64,000 nt of DNA from contig LR990056.1 in assembly GCA_905147135.1 (NCBI GenBank), positions 7,574,001 through 7,638,000 on the forward strand. Reading direction: 5' to 3'. This document shows, in pieces, positions 24,601 through 32,820 of this stretch; position 1 is the first letter of the stretch; every line of letters starts with the position of its first letter. The stretch comes from Blastobasis lacticolella (taxonomy: Eukaryota > Arthropoda > Insecta > Lepidoptera > Blastobasidae). Both the position numbers and the translations under genes were made by a program. The notes beneath the pieces are model-generated. The model was not told where the DNA came from. It saw only the letters and a list, made by a program, of their open reading frames with translations, and did not search any database.

Positions 24601-24821
24601 AAACAACATTAATGTCACCCCTCGCCGACAAATTCGTACGATCAGCTCTTGGCCTAGTTGGCACTGCTGCGGTTACAACCGGATACCTTCCGCATAGCAT
24701 TATGATTGACACATTGATATTTATAAATAAAATAAGCAATTTAGGTGGATGGCTTGTCAAGAGGCAAAACAAAGTTTACCGCCTGAACGCTTTGAAGAAG
24801 ATTAAAGATAAAGAAAGTTAA
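15616..24821 (+). CDS. HSD17B12-like very-long-chain 3-oxoacyl-CoA reductase / 17-beta-HSD, gene 2 (complete)
   Basis: Exons 15616-15769, 18032-18078, 21418-21493, 21928-22096, 23451-23619, 24483-24821; 954 coding bases, 317 residues, close to the family's roughly 312. All introns are GT-AG and phases join cleanly. Residues 7-35 are a hydrophobic N-terminal anchor. The cofactor motif T-G-S-T-D-G-I-G is at 54-61, the second beta-strand Arg (L-V-S-R) at 77-80, VNNVG at 130-134, and P-E-Y-F-L-D-I-P at 140-147 is typical of HSD17B12 rather than general SDRs. Catalytic Asn160, Ser188, Tyr201 and Lys205 (Y-S-A-S-K) are present, so it should be active. Q-S-V-H-P-G-Y-V lies just after. The C-terminus K-D-K-E-S fits a KxKxx ER-retrieval signal. 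Likely role: NADPH-dependent reduction of 3-oxoacyl-CoA in ER fatty-acid elongation, or of a steroid. Tandem paralogue of gene 1, 5 kb downstream. Start chosen because the ATG precedes the anchor and follows a TCAGT initiator. Confidence 0.93.
16300..16541 (+). repeat. 121-bp tandem duplication in intron 1 of gene 2
   Basis: Units 16300-16420 and 16421-16541 are nearly identical, each starting GTTGTTTTTGTTATTTGTCT; a third start (GTTGTTTT) follows at 16542. One visible difference is GCCACGGGC versus GCCATGGGC. Confidence 0.92.
16616..16800 (-). mobile_element. SINE family B body, head missing
   Basis: Matches the body of copies at 37335 and 63700: AGCGCCATCTAGCTCCAAAG, GCAAAGTTTGTGTTA, GATAACTGA, AAATACATACTTATTATA, CACCCAGCCCCGTTAC. 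The tRNA-like end is absent here. Confidence 0.65.
17110..17385 (-). mobile_element. RTE LINE RT C-terminus and (ATG)n tail
   Basis: On the minus strand it encodes the RTE end, with small frame breaks: W-A-x-x-I, a G-R-W-G segment, S-S-G-x-R-T or equivalent, a V-G-R/P-P-T and W-T-D-D-L-type stretch, then S-L-W-R-S-L. The strand ends with GGCCTATGCCCAGCAGTGGA and an ATGATGATGATGG tail. A cleaner copy is at 30152-30390. Confidence 0.7.
17630..17755. repeat. Small foldback element (MITE-like) in intron 1 of gene 2
   Basis: Left arm GCGCCAAATTCTTAAACGCA and right arm TTAAACGTGTTTAGGATATT plus TGGTGCAG are imperfect inverted repeats around a 50-base centre. Confidence 0.5.
18470..18835. other. 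GC-rich island in intron 2 of gene 2 with overlapping ORFs
   Basis: Base composition is clearly richer in GC and CpG than the surroundings. Open frames of 77 codons (+, 18579-18812) and 98 codons (-, 18772-18476) overlap but show no known domain. A palindromic GTTGCTAGGCAAC at 18558-18570 fits the RFX X-box. May be a repeat or an intronic promoter. Confidence 0.35.
18955..19175 (-). mobile_element. SINE family C copy
   Basis: Shares with copies at 30666, 44588, 48829 and 54928 the blocks ATCCATTGCAGGACTGAGAG, CACGCTTGGCAGACGGGT, AACAATGGAAAATGCTGCTG, ACATTAGTCGCC and GTACGAC. Orientation is inferred from the TCATCATCA end at the left, the complement of the (GAT)n tail. Confidence 0.75.
19305..20320 (+). 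repeat. Tandem pair of about 509-bp repeats, each with a long imperfect hairpin
   Basis: Unit 1 is 19305-19813, unit 2 is 19814-20320. Each starts TAGTTTATGCAACTGTCATA and contains GAGGCGTAGCCGAGTATGAT. The first ~130 bases fold back: TATGCAACTG pairs with CAGTTGCATA, GGTATTAAAACACGAGTGTC with GACACGAGTGTATTAATACC (imperfect), and ATCATAC with GTATGAT around GGCGTAGCC. The rest holds ACTTTATCTACACTC and a shared ATTACGCCGTGTCCCGGCGC block. Confidence 0.9.
20321..20632 (+). repeat. Tandem pair of 156-bp repeats with an inverted 9-bp core
   Basis: Units 20321-20476 and 20477-20632. Each carries CGATACAGC then GCTGTATCG about 20 bases on, a hairpin, and ends GAGTGTAGATAA, the reverse complement of the TTATCTACACTC block of the preceding 509-bp repeats. 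Confidence 0.92.
21011..21295 (-). mobile_element. SINE family A copy, tRNA head missing
   Basis: Blocks GGCGTTAATATCCCGGTTGT, CGAGGACTCGCGGTCCGCC, GTAATTACAGTAGAGCGACT, CTGACCTCCGTGACCCTGCT, ACCAGATTGGATCAT and CCTCACCGTAAGAGCATC match the family in reverse orientation. It lies in intron 2 of gene 2. Confidence 0.8.
21525..21672 (-). mobile_element. LINE family E 3' fragment in intron 3 of gene 2
   Basis: Reverse of the 60.9-61.1 kb copy: GGCTTGCCTGATGAAAAGCT, TTGCAATACCAGGGGAATCA, GACCCCGTAAAAACCTTTTA, ATGTTGTACTCTCCAGGGAA. Truncated at both ends. Confidence 0.7.
22200..22490 (+). mobile_element. LINE 3' UTR (family F) in intron 4 of gene 2
   Basis: Holds GCACCGCCTGCAATTTTTCT, GTAGACTGGTAGATAAAGCT, ACAAAGCTTTAAGTCCACCT, TGTGCATAAAGTATT and an (AAAT)n end at 22470-22488. 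The same tail is at 24175-24295. Confidence 0.65.
22699..22925 (+). mobile_element. 5S-rRNA-like SINE (SINE3-type) fragment in intron 4 of gene 2
   Basis: CCGAAGGTTATGCAACG at 22699-22715 and TTGGATGGGTGACC at 22733-22746 match the internal promoter blocks of eukaryotic 5S rRNA genes. The 19-base spacing between GCAACG and GGATGGG equals that in animal 5S RNA as I recall it. The 5' half of 5S is missing, and the following 180 bases (CGGCTAATCGAACTTCAACG onward) are unrelated to 5S, as expected of a SINE body. Junction on the left is an (AATG/AAAT) tail of another element. Confidence 0.55.
23700..24298 (+). mobile_element. LINE RT C-terminus and 3' UTR (family F) in intron 5 of gene 2
   Basis: The 82-codon ORF at 23737-23985 ends S-F-A-M-V-A-I-R-L-W-N-Y-L, the usual end of a Jockey/CR1 RT, preceded by L-H-F-P-L-H-R-T-G. 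A 3' UTR follows with CACCGCCTACTTTTTTCGAT, TGGTAGACAAAGCTACTTAG and CTTTAAGTCTGCC, ending ATTAATAAATA. Confidence 0.7.
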
Positions 24822-24945
24822 ATGAATGACTTGTTATTTTAGATTATTTATTTTAGTTCTGGTGTAGTTTGACTAACCTTTCTTCCCACTTGCGATAACC
24901 TTAGCAGTTATCCGAGTTTATTCCACAACCCAAGACTACTAAATT

Positions 24946-24956
24946 AATAAAATAAA
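24946..24956 (+). terminator. Candidate poly(A) signal of gene 2
   Basis: Overlapping AATAAAATAAAA lies 125 bases after the stop codon. A reverse-oriented SINE begins immediately after, so the A-rich run might be the SINE's tail instead. Confidence 0.4.
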
Positions 24957-25309
24957 AATGATCATCTTGGCGTTAATGTCCCGGTTGTGCTTTCGCGCAC
25001 GAGGGCCCGGGGTCCGCCTTGACCATGATCCAGGATTAAGTAGGTCAGTCAATTACAGTGGAGCGACTGCCACCTGACCTCCATGACCCCGCTACCAGGG
25101 GAACCAGACCAGATTGGATCATGGTTACACATCCAGTCGCCTGAATGTGCAGGTTTCATCACGATGTTTTCCCTCACCGTAAGAGCATCGGTTAGTATTC
25201 AACTAATGTACATAACTCAGAAAACAGTCATTGGTACATGGGCGGGATTCGAACCCGGGTCCTCTGGCTTACAAGTCGGATACTCTAACCGCTCGGCCAC
25301 CGATGCTCC
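24957..25309 (-). mobile_element. SINE family A, full-length
   Basis: Read on the minus strand: a tRNA-like head GGAGCATCGGTGGCCGAGCG with A box TGGCCGAGCGG, an anticodon-like arm, and B box GGGTTCGAATCC, then the body and an ATCATTTTTATTTTATT tail. The cloverleaf resemblance is only the SINE head; the sequence has no mature tRNA 3' end, so it is not a tRNA gene. Confidence 0.88.
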
Positions 25310-25812
25310 AGCGATGCTGCACCGAAGACTACAGACTAAATTAAGTTACAATATTTAAGGCCCGTTATACGTCGCCGCTTACAAACTGAACAGAAATGCG
25401 TACGCGTCGTCTCCGCGTAGTCACCGCGTAGCAACCGGGCAGAAAAGTGCAGTCGATTCTATCCTAGATAGATAGATGTATCCGGGCCGTTTTCCGCATT
25501 CAGGCGAACTTGCGCCCATTCTGCGTGGATATGGTATACTCCAGGATACCCTATTGTTCCTGCCATCCTAACTCCTCCAGGAAACGTAGTAACCCTTTCG
25601 ATTCTATCCTCTTGGCCCGCACACGACGCGGTGTCTGTGCGGGTGCGGCACGATTACTGTGCGGTGCCCATACGGGCCATTCGCGTTTGTTTACAAATAA
25701 TAAAAGCTTTCTGACATTCGAATAGAAACCTAAATTGTTTAATCATTTGGGACAAATTGTGCAGAAATCGTGAAGGTACCTACTTCTGTATGGGCACTAA
25801 TCTTCTATCTAA
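25310..25812. other. GC-richer spacer, possible MITE
   Basis: Contains GGCCCGTTATAC at 25359-25370 and CATACGGGCC ending at 25678 as weak inverted ends. No coding content recognised. Confidence 0.3.
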
Positions 25813-26036
25813 TCTAATATATAAAATTCTCGTGTCACAGTTTTCGTTGCCATACTCCTCCGAAACGGCTTGACCGATTTTTATGAAATTTTTTGTGCTT
25901 ATCCGGTATCTATGAGAATCGGCCAACATCTATTTTTCATCCCCCTAAATGTTAGGGGTAGTCCACCCCTAAATTTTTTTTTTATTTTTTTAGGAAATTA
26001 TTTATATGGCAAAACAACGTTTGCCGGGTCAGCTAG
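25813..26036 (+). mobile_element. Lep1-like non-autonomous Helitron
   Basis: Begins TCTAATATATAAAATTCTCG after a host A and ends ...GTCAGCTAG followed by T, the A|T insertion rule and CTAG end of Helitrons. A subterminal hairpin GGCAAA-ACAACG-TTTGCC lies just before the end. No terminal inverted repeats. About 100 bases shorter inside than the copy at 56398-56719. Confidence 0.88.
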
Positions 26037-26315
26037 TATGTAATAAAAAATTAATAAAACGAAATAAAATGTTAGCAGGAGGTAGACCCGGGGCCAGATT
26101 ATATTGCTAGCCGATGACAAAGGAACTAAATTATTCATAATATAAACAATGACAAGGAATAGCGTCTTAACTAGCGTCAAAGCAATCTTAACTGGCCCCT
26201 ATACATTTTCTAGTGAAAAAAGTCAAAGTAACTGATATTTATTTTATTTTGTTTTATTTATAAATTTAAATATAAGTAGAAATTGCAAGCATTACAATCT
26301 GATATTATTTTCTCT

Positions 26316-26475
26316 ACACAAAATTACAAGCAGCGGCAGCACAATTACAGGCCTCATAGTGGCAACGCAACTGTGGTTCTGCATTTTTGTTGTCTGCAAC
26401 CTTAACGCTTACCATCAGGTAGGCTGTCTGCTCCATTGCAGTACTGAGTAGTATAAAAAATGTGAGGTTGTCTGG
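26316..26475 (+). mobile_element. Dispersed repeat family D (LINE or SINE tail)
   Basis: Blocks ATTACAGGCCTCATAGTGGC, CTGTGGTTCTGCATTTTTGT, CGCTTACCATCAGGTAGGCT and TGAGTAGTATAAAAAA recur at 32660, 43622 and, inverted, 52762. Confidence 0.65.
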
Positions 26476-26689
26476 AAGAAATTTGTTTAAGGGATGAGCT
26501 CGCCTTTGTACTTTGCTACATTGTGTTAGGACTGTATGTATCACGGATGTTTCATTATGAGTTAGTATAATAATAATAAGAGGTCTTAGATAATTTAGTT
26601 ATGAGTTTTTGATGAGGTCTGAACCATTTCCAAAGCAATGAAGTCATTCAAGGATCAAGGTCTTAAGGAAATACCAAATATTAGAATTC

Positions 26690-26975
26690 TATATCGGTAT
26701 AGCTGGCCGGCGCGACTTCGTTCGGACGTTTCTTCGTCTCGCACGTGTGGGGAGACAGTTTCATTCCTATTCACTCTTACTATGGTTGCTATCGCACTCT
26801 GTTACAACGGAATGGTGGTTGAGTTGAGCGCCATCTTCACGCCCCCGCGGTCAAGCGCACCGAGTGAATCTCTGTTGGGTGAAGCCCTCGCGTGGTGTAA
26901 AAATAAACTCGACCCCTTTCTTAACTCGACCCTATTCCTGCCGTACCCATACCCACCTACCATTTTTCTTTTAAA
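26690..26975 (+). repeat. RTE-type 3' region
   Basis: GGCGCGACTTCGTTCGGACG near 26708 and a later TACCCATACCCACCTACCAT block are typical of RTE 3' tails, also seen at 31335 and 49905. The 126-codon ORF over it (26638-27018) is chance and runs into the LTR. Confidence 0.5.
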
Positions 26976-26980
26976 CAAAC

Positions 26981-27235
26981 TGAACAAATCCCTTAAAGGG
27001 TCCGGGTTGAGGAAATAAAATCACTTTATAAACCGTACGCAACCCGTTTACTAGAAATATCACAAATCACAAATATAAATAAACTTCCGGTGGAACCGTG
27101 TATGGAGACATCGAACCCTAAAATCCTGGTCCGTCTTATATAAATTATATCCCCGTGACGATAGCGCGATCTAATTGACGCACAACGACATCTAGCGTGT
27201 GCGTCCATTACACATATGATATAACGCATTAAACA
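26981..27235 (-). repeat. BEL/Pao 3' LTR
   Basis: Same 255 bases as 29700-29954; bounded by CAAAC on the left and the polypurine tract (on the minus strand) on the right. Confidence 0.93.
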
Positions 27236-27628
27236 TACTGCCCACCAAGGACAACTGTTTTACAAAGTTGTCCTTCACAATAGAAATTAGAAAATACAAA
27301 AGTACAACATTTATCCAACAAAACCGAAAACATATTAAGCATAAACCCAAATATTTTAAATACAGAATCCAAAAACCATAAAAACAAACTACACAACTTA
27401 TTACTATTTAAGTACAGAATTTATTCCATTACCTAAATATATACCATCATACATATCCAAATTGTTTTCTAATTAACCATTAAATAAACAAAAGAAGAAA
27501 TAAACATCCGCCTATTAACTTATTTTTATGAGGGAAAGACAAGTCTTCCACAATAACCTAACTACCCTATCTCAGTCTCCTGAGACTTATTGGTCACACA
27601 ATACCAAAAGTTTCCGTTGTGCTGTGCA

Positions 27629-29134
27629 TCAATTGCCACCGTTGTCTCCCCATAAAATCGGTTGAAAGTTGTCATTTTTATCCTCCACCTTTATCCGCTT
27701 ATTAGCCCCTTTCGATTTATCTTTAAAGGGAAAATTACAGACTTTCCGAGCTGAATCATCCCTGATAGTCACTGAGTTATTCCCAGATACATGACCCTCT
27801 ATACTTTTTCTGGTGGTGTTCACCATCTCCATTTCCTTTTTCATAATAGTTTCATCATATCTCAAATGCATCACAACAGGATATGACGAAATGCTGTCAT
27901 TTAGTTTCACCCCGCCTCCGGATCTAGCCTGTTCTGTTCCTGTTACCGTTGTGCCTTGCCATGATTTCCCTGCTGGTGCTACCCTATCACTTTTTAAATG
28001 CAACAGTGTGTGGTGGTTGCGATTACACAATCGACACATAGAACTCCGGCAAAATTTGGCAGAGTGGTTAGTACCCAAGCACCGATAACACAAACTGTTT
28101 TGCTGTACAAAATTACGACGAGTGTCAACCGCCTGTTCTGCATATATCTTACAGTTGTACAGCCTATGATTCTCACCGCAATAAATACAATTCATCCGAG
28201 TAATATGAAAAGTGTGTACCCTATTCACTTGACCACCTTGAACTTGAGGTGGATTATTAGATGATAAATCCAGAAATTCTAACGCCCGATACCGATGATT
28301 GAGAAAAGCCTTATATTCTTCGAAAGTCGGTAAATCATCCGATGCCATTGTCGCAGAAACATGTAGCTCCCACTGTTTCCGTGACTCATGATCCAATTTT
28401 AATGACATCAAATGGATCACCAGTGTGTCCCAATTAGAAACATCGATCCCAATATTCTGCAATGCCGCTAAGCAATCTGTAGAGGTATCCACTAGTTCTT
28501 TTAGAAATTCAGCCGATTCAGAAGTTGCATCTCTTTGACTCAATAACCGAGCTAAAATATTGTGAGCTAAGAATTTTTTGTTGTTGTACCTACTCTCTAA
28601 CATTTTCCAACACCTTGCGTAATTCGTGTTAGATATTGGTAGGTGCCGAAGTAATTGCTCAGCCTCTCCACCTAAATAGCCCTTTAAGTAATGCAACCTT
28701 TGAACATCACTCAATGAACCATTATCATGTACAAGAGATGTAAACAAGTCTCTAAATGTTGGCCATTCCACATACTTTCCCGAGAATGTTGGAATAACAA
28801 TTTCCGGTAGTTGAATTTGAGATTGAGAACTGTGTTTTGCAACTAAATCCTTAAGATAAATCTTCAATTCCGATTTGAAGTCTAAGAACAGTTCCTCAGT
28901 TGCCTCATACAGATCACCCTTCATGTATTCTGTTTCGTTCAATTCAGTAGCGTTTGAGGTTAGTATTAACTCCTGATGAGTTGAATTGAACCGTTTCCAA
29001 TAACTATCTATATTCTCTAACCTAATTTCTACATAAGATGTTGTTTTCCGCTCTCTAGATCCCTTTTCAAAATTCATCCTAGCCTTAGAAATTCTTTGAT
29101 AAATTTCCTTTTGTAAATTTATTAACCCTTGCAT
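27629..29134 (-). CDS. BEL/Pao Gag protein (DUF1759 plus zinc knuckles)
   Basis: A 501-residue ORF starts at an ATG about 565 bases inside the 5' LTR. Residues 1-100 are charged and probably helical. Residues 108-290 are the DUF1759 capsid-like region of BEL/Pao gag, recognised by P-T-F-S-G-K-Y-V-E-W-P-T-F, then Q-R-L-H-Y-L-K and L-E-S-R-Y. Zinc knuckles follow: Cys316-Cys319-His323-Cys328 (CX2CX3HX4C), then Cys349-Cys352-His357-Cys362, and a third Cys367-Cys370-His pair. The last 120 residues are hydrophilic and end G-D-N-G-G-N, with a stop where a polyprotein would normally continue. Gag packages the element's RNA into cytoplasmic particles. The uninterrupted frame and the identical LTRs indicate a very recent insertion. 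Confidence 0.92.
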   Translation of the reverse strand: MQGLINLQKEIYQRISKARMNFEKGSRERKTTSYVEIRLENIDSYWKRFNSTHQELILTSNATELNETEYMKGDLYEATEELFLDFKSELKIYLKDLVAKHSSQSQIQLPEIVIPTFSGKYVEWPTFRDLFTSLVHDNGSLSDVQRLHYLKGYLGGEAEQLLRHLPISNTNYARCWKMLESRYNNKKFLAHNILARLLSQRDATSESAEFLKELVDTSTDCLAALQNIGIDVSNWDTLVIHLMSLKLDHESRKQWELHVSATMASDDLPTFEEYKAFLNHRYRALEFLDLSSNNPPQVQGGQVNRVHTFHITRMNCIYCGENHRLYNCKIYAEQAVDTRRNFVQQNSLCYRCLGTNHSAKFCRSSMCRLCNRNHHTLLHLKSDRVAPAGKSWQGTTVTGTEQARSGGGVKLNDSISSYPVVMHLRYDETIMKKEMEMVNTTRKSIEGHVSGNNSVTIRDDSARKVCNFPFKDKSKGANKRIKVEDKNDNFQPILWGDNGGN

Positions 29135-29689
29135 ATTGATAACAAATTAAAACCGAAACATTAACAATAATAAGAATCAAAACTAAATTGCAAGTAGTGT
29201 ACCGCTTCCAAATTATAATGGACAAATTAAAACCGCATCACAAACTGAATTTAACTTTGAAAATACTTGCAACTTTGCTAAGTTCCAAAACCGAAAAATA
29301 ACCCAAGTGTTTGACTATACAATAAAAACCGAAAAATATTCTAAGTGTTCAAAATATAGCACTTATAAAAATCGGGCATGGATTCCCCGTCTTTTCCGTA
29401 TTTCACGAATTATTCTAAGTCCAAAACTAACACAAAACGTTTCTAAGTTTTTTCACTGTACCAAATAGAGTTCAAGTTCGCTTACAGTTTTTTGTCTTCA
29501 AACCTAAACCTGAAGACTCCGCCTTGTCCTACTCCTTGGTCTCCAACACCAGCTCCAGGCTTCTTCAGGCACCTCCTCAGTACCTGATGCAGTGTAGACC
29601 ACCAGCTGAATCCAAGTTCTTCAACTCCTGGAGGTCCGCTGGGGCCAGCGATCCACAACTGCTGCCGCCGCCGATCCGATATCCGCCAA

Positions 29690-29699
29690 CGAAGGACCA
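29690..29699 (-). other. Primer-binding site of the BEL/Pao element
   Basis: Minus-strand TGGTCCTTCG sits immediately inside the 5' LTR. It complements a tRNA end of ...CGAAGGACCA, as in insect tRNA-Tyr as I recall it. Confidence 0.65.
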
Positions 29700-29954
29700 T
29701 GAACAAATCCCTTAAAGGGTCCGGGTTGAGGAAATAAAATCACTTTATAAACCGTACGCAACCCGTTTACTAGAAATATCACAAATCACAAATATAAATA
29801 AACTTCCGGTGGAACCGTGTATGGAGACATCGAACCCTAAAATCCTGGTCCGTCTTATATAAATTATATCCCCGTGACGATAGCGCGATCTAATTGACGC
29901 ACAACGACATCTAGCGTGTGCGTCCATTACACATATGATATAACGCATTAAACA
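29700..29954 (-). repeat. BEL/Pao 5' LTR
   Basis: 255 bases, TG...CA, the transcription start LTR in element orientation; followed on the right by target duplicate CAAAC. Confidence 0.93.
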
Positions 29955-30149
29955 CAAACCTTATCCTGACAGTTACAAACATAACGACAAAAGGATGCAG
30001 CCGCTCTGAAATTCTATTTTTCCTGGGAATCTTAAATTTTTTAAAATATGTAATTTAGTCTAAGCTGATAATGCAGCTTTGTATACCTAGGTGAAAGAAT
30101 GACTAAAATCGGTCAAATAATTTTTGTAAAAATTTATTCATTACAAACA

Positions 30150-30390
30150 GACAAGTGGCAGTGGGCAGGGCACATAGCTCGAAGAACAGATGGCCGATGG
30201 GGCAGTAAAGTTCTCGAGTGGCGACCACGTAACGGTAGACGCAGCGTGGGTAGGCCTCCTACAAGGTGGACCGACGACCTTGTAAGGATCGCAGGTACCA
30301 GCTGGATGCGGAAAGCACATGACCGGTCTTTGTGGAGATCTCTGGGGGAGGCCTATGCCCAGCAGTGGGCGTCTACTGGCTGATATGATG
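30150..30390 (+). mobile_element. RTE LINE RT C-terminus with tail
   Basis: An open frame of about 75 codons reads W-A-G-H-I-A-R-R-T-D-G-R-W-G, then V-G-R-P-P-T-R-W-T-D-D-L, S-L-W-R-S-L and ends A-Q-Q-W-A-S-T-G, the standard RTE terminus. The 3' part CCTATGCCCAGCAGTGGGCG then GGCTGATATGATG is the RTE tail. 5' truncated inside the last 80 residues. Confidence 0.85.
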
Positions 30391-30665
30391 AAACAGACAA
30401 ACAAAACGACAAACAATGAAGTACCTGACCTCATAACTACCTACATAAAACCTATCAAAGAGATTTATGACTTTAGTAGGTACATAAATATTTGACATAT
30501 ATTATGTTACCGTTATCGGTCAAACCCGATTTTGGGTCAAATTATGATCAATCAATCAATTATGACCAAATTAGAGTAGTGTCAGATTTTTTTATGTCAA
30601 ATTCAGTTGTCCACTGAGATAGCCGATAGGCCCTCTGGGCCGAATGGATTTTGAATCAGTATTTA

Positions 30666-30931
30666 ATTTAATTTATGTTTAAAGGCCATAACAGGCCACT
30701 GCTGGACATAGGGCCACCTCCCACCAAATGGGAGGTTATTGTCATAATATCCATACTTGGCAGGCGGGTTGGAGGTCGCAGTGTTATGTCTAACAATGGA
30801 AAACGCTGCTGCCCATTTTCCAGCCTACGGAGACTATAGATCATTGGCCTCAAAAACCATTAGTCGCCTTGTACGACACCCGCGTGTGTAAGGGGTTGGT
30901 GCTATTCTACTCTGCCGGACACCACACCGCT
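30666..30931 (-). mobile_element. SINE family C copy
   Basis: GGCCACTGCTGGACATAGGG, GGCAGGCGGGTTGGAGGTCG, AACAATGGAAAACGCTGCTG, AGTCGCCTTGTACGACACCC and TCTACTCTGCCGGACACCAC match the family in full. Confidence 0.82.
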
Positions 30932-31334
30932 TTAGCATAATATCTCTAGTGAACCCCAAAAACGAGGCTCATAAACCGGATAAATTAACTGAATAAAACA
31001 TTCATTCAGCTCTCAAAACCAAATTGAGTGAAAACAGATGTCGGTCTACGACTGCGTACTTTATTTGATCACCATTTACAGACGCCAGAAAGTTTTCGGC
31101 AGTCGAAATGGGAATGGACTGAGAAAGCAGTAAATAACATTAGCAGGGAATTACGATTTGTATTGGCTAAAGAGACGGTAGCTGAAATGTTACTTGGATT
31201 CGCCGGGTTTAAAAACTACCTGTTAATTAAAAATGTTCGAGAATGTTCTGAGGAGTCACTTAAGCGCCACCGTCAGAAAAGTATTTTTGTAGTACTACTA
31301 ATATCATCTTCTATTAAAACTAAGAACCTATTTT
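30932..31334. other. Spacer without recognised genes
   Basis: A 125-codon frame (31028-31405) has no known motif and ends in RTE-tail sequence. Confidence 0.4.
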
Positions 31335-31410
31335 CTGTTAGCTGTCGCGGCGCGACTTCGCTCGCGTGTTGTCCTATTCCTACTCTACTCTATCCCTACC
31401 CCTAATGTGA
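31335..31410 (+). repeat. RTE-type 3' region, short
   Basis: Contains GTCGCGGCGCGACTTCGCTC followed by TATCCCTACCCC, as in the other RTE 3' ends here. Confidence 0.5.
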
Positions 31411-31420
31411 AAATGAATGT

Positions 31421-31580
31421 ATAACCATGATCAGGTACCCCTCAGGGTCACGGAGGTTAGATGGCAGTCGATCCACTATACATACCTGGTCTGCCAAATC
31501 CCTGGGGATTATGGTCAATGCGGACTCCGGGCTCTTGGACAACCGGGACATTAACGCAAACGCAGATGATTAAGATGATG
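31421..31580 (+). mobile_element. SINE family A, 5'-truncated
   Basis: Holds the 3' body only: GGTCACGGAGGTTAGATGGC, CTGGTCTGCCAAATCCCTGG, GGACTCCGGGCTCTTGGACA, CCGGGACATTAACG, then GATGATTAAGATGATGA. Confidence 0.75.
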
Positions 31581-32659
31581 ACCATTGATTACTATTATCT
31601 ACTGGCTTCTATCGGTCTACGTGTAAACTTTAGATCATAATAATCTCCGTGAGGATGGTTTTAGGATCTGCCTCTAATCTGGGGGCACGGAATTGCCCCA
31701 ATAAGCCGAGCAAAGTAGGGAGCACTACCTACCTTTTCTCAAAGCGATTCGTCGAATCGTCAGACCCTCATATCTTCGGCGTAGACTCTAGATAATACCA
31801 TAAAGTTCAAATTTCAAGGATTATGAACGTAGCAGATTTTTAAAATTACCAAATCATTGCTACTAAACCACGGGTCATGGATGCAAAAATGCTGGCAACT
31901 GGCAACCGAAATACATTTCTCATTCCATAAAAAGGAGACTGTAATAACATTGCCCTCATTATACAAAAAGTCTGTTATAAAATCTCCAAGCGCCTTTATC
32001 GGAGGAAGTGACTCATTAGTGAGTCATGGAATATCGCTCAAAAATGTTTGGTGGAAAATATTCCAGTTTACGCGAATAGCAATTGCGGCGCCGCCATTGT
32101 GGATAGTGCGGTGCAGTTTCGGAAATCAGCTGAGACTACTTCTGTTGTCCACTGTCTATATATCTACATATAATAAAACGGTAAAAAAGTGTTAAAGTCC
32201 ACTATTTATAAACATAACAAAACAGTAAAAAAAGTGTGTCTGGTGATATATATCTGTTTACATACTTTTAAAGCAGACAAACCGTTACAAATTTCTCCAA
32301 CTAAACCTTGTGGTATGCATCTACTTAGGTACGAGTACAGCTAGTGTCTGGCGATTTTATCAGCCGGGTAGTGGCAAATTGCTGCTTCAGTAATGGCTTT
32401 TTGAGCTGTTGTTATTACAAGTTTAGAGTCAGCCTTTTCGTTTATTTATGCGACGTGCCTTTATGAATACTTTGGCGTTTCTGTCAAATGTTAATGTAGG
32501 TGTAAATGAATGTTAGAATATTCTATGAATTACTCAAAGGTTTAAATAAAATAGAAAACAATATATTTTTAACAGGTGGTAGGACTCTGTCAAGTCTGAG
32601 ATGTTGGCCTGAGTGAGTACCACCGCCTTATCAATTGCTAGCCAAGCAACAATGCTTAC
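31581..32659. other. Spacer without recognised genes
   Basis: A 112-codon frame at 31857-32195 has no known domain. Nothing else recognised. Confidence 0.4.
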
Positions 32660-32820
32660 ATTGGGAACCAGCGTAATTACAGGCATGAGGCATTACATCT
32701 TAGTCCTCACAGTGACAATGCACCTGCGGTTCTGCATTTTTCTAGATTCGTAGATGTTATTATCGCTTACCATCAGGCGGGCTGGATACTCGTTTGTCAC
32801 TGCGAAGCATAAAAAACTAT
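32660..32820 (+). mobile_element. Dispersed repeat family D
   Basis: AATTACAGGCATGAGGCATT, CCTCACAGTGACAATGCACC, TGCGGTTCTGCATTTTTC, CGCTTACCATCAGGCGGGCT and ACTCGTTTGTCACTG. Confidence 0.7.

Larger units (their letters stand above)
26976..29959 (-). mobile_element. Gag-only BEL/Pao LTR retrotransposon, complete with LTRs and target duplication
   Basis: Two 255-bp direct repeats, 26981-27235 and 29700-29954, start TG and end CA, and read as identical base for base. CAAAC at 26976-26980 and 29955-29959 is the 5-bp target duplication. On the minus strand the 5' LTR is followed directly by TGGTCCTTCG, a primer-binding site complementary to a tRNA 3' end (Tyr-like). The 3' LTR is preceded by the purine-rich GGTGGGCAGTA. 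The only long ORF is Gag; about 390 bases of non-coding sequence lie between its stop and the 3' LTR, with no protease, RT, RNase H or integrase. It therefore must move, if at all, with enzymes from another copy. No env-like gene is present. Confidence 0.93.

Noticed and set aside
25240..25309. tRNA gene on the minus strand
   Set aside because: A and B boxes are present, but the same sequence with a long body recurs at 45239, 54551 and 58926, so it is the head of SINE family A.
26638..27018. 126-codon + ORF
   Set aside because: It crosses from an RTE tail into the BEL/Pao LTR and has no domain.
27026..29957. Repeated 67-70-codon minus ORFs (27026-27229 and 29745-29957)
   Set aside because: Both lie inside the two LTRs; they are identical because the LTRs are.
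31857..32195. 112-codon + ORF
   Set aside because: No recognisable domain and no neighbour exon; probably chance.
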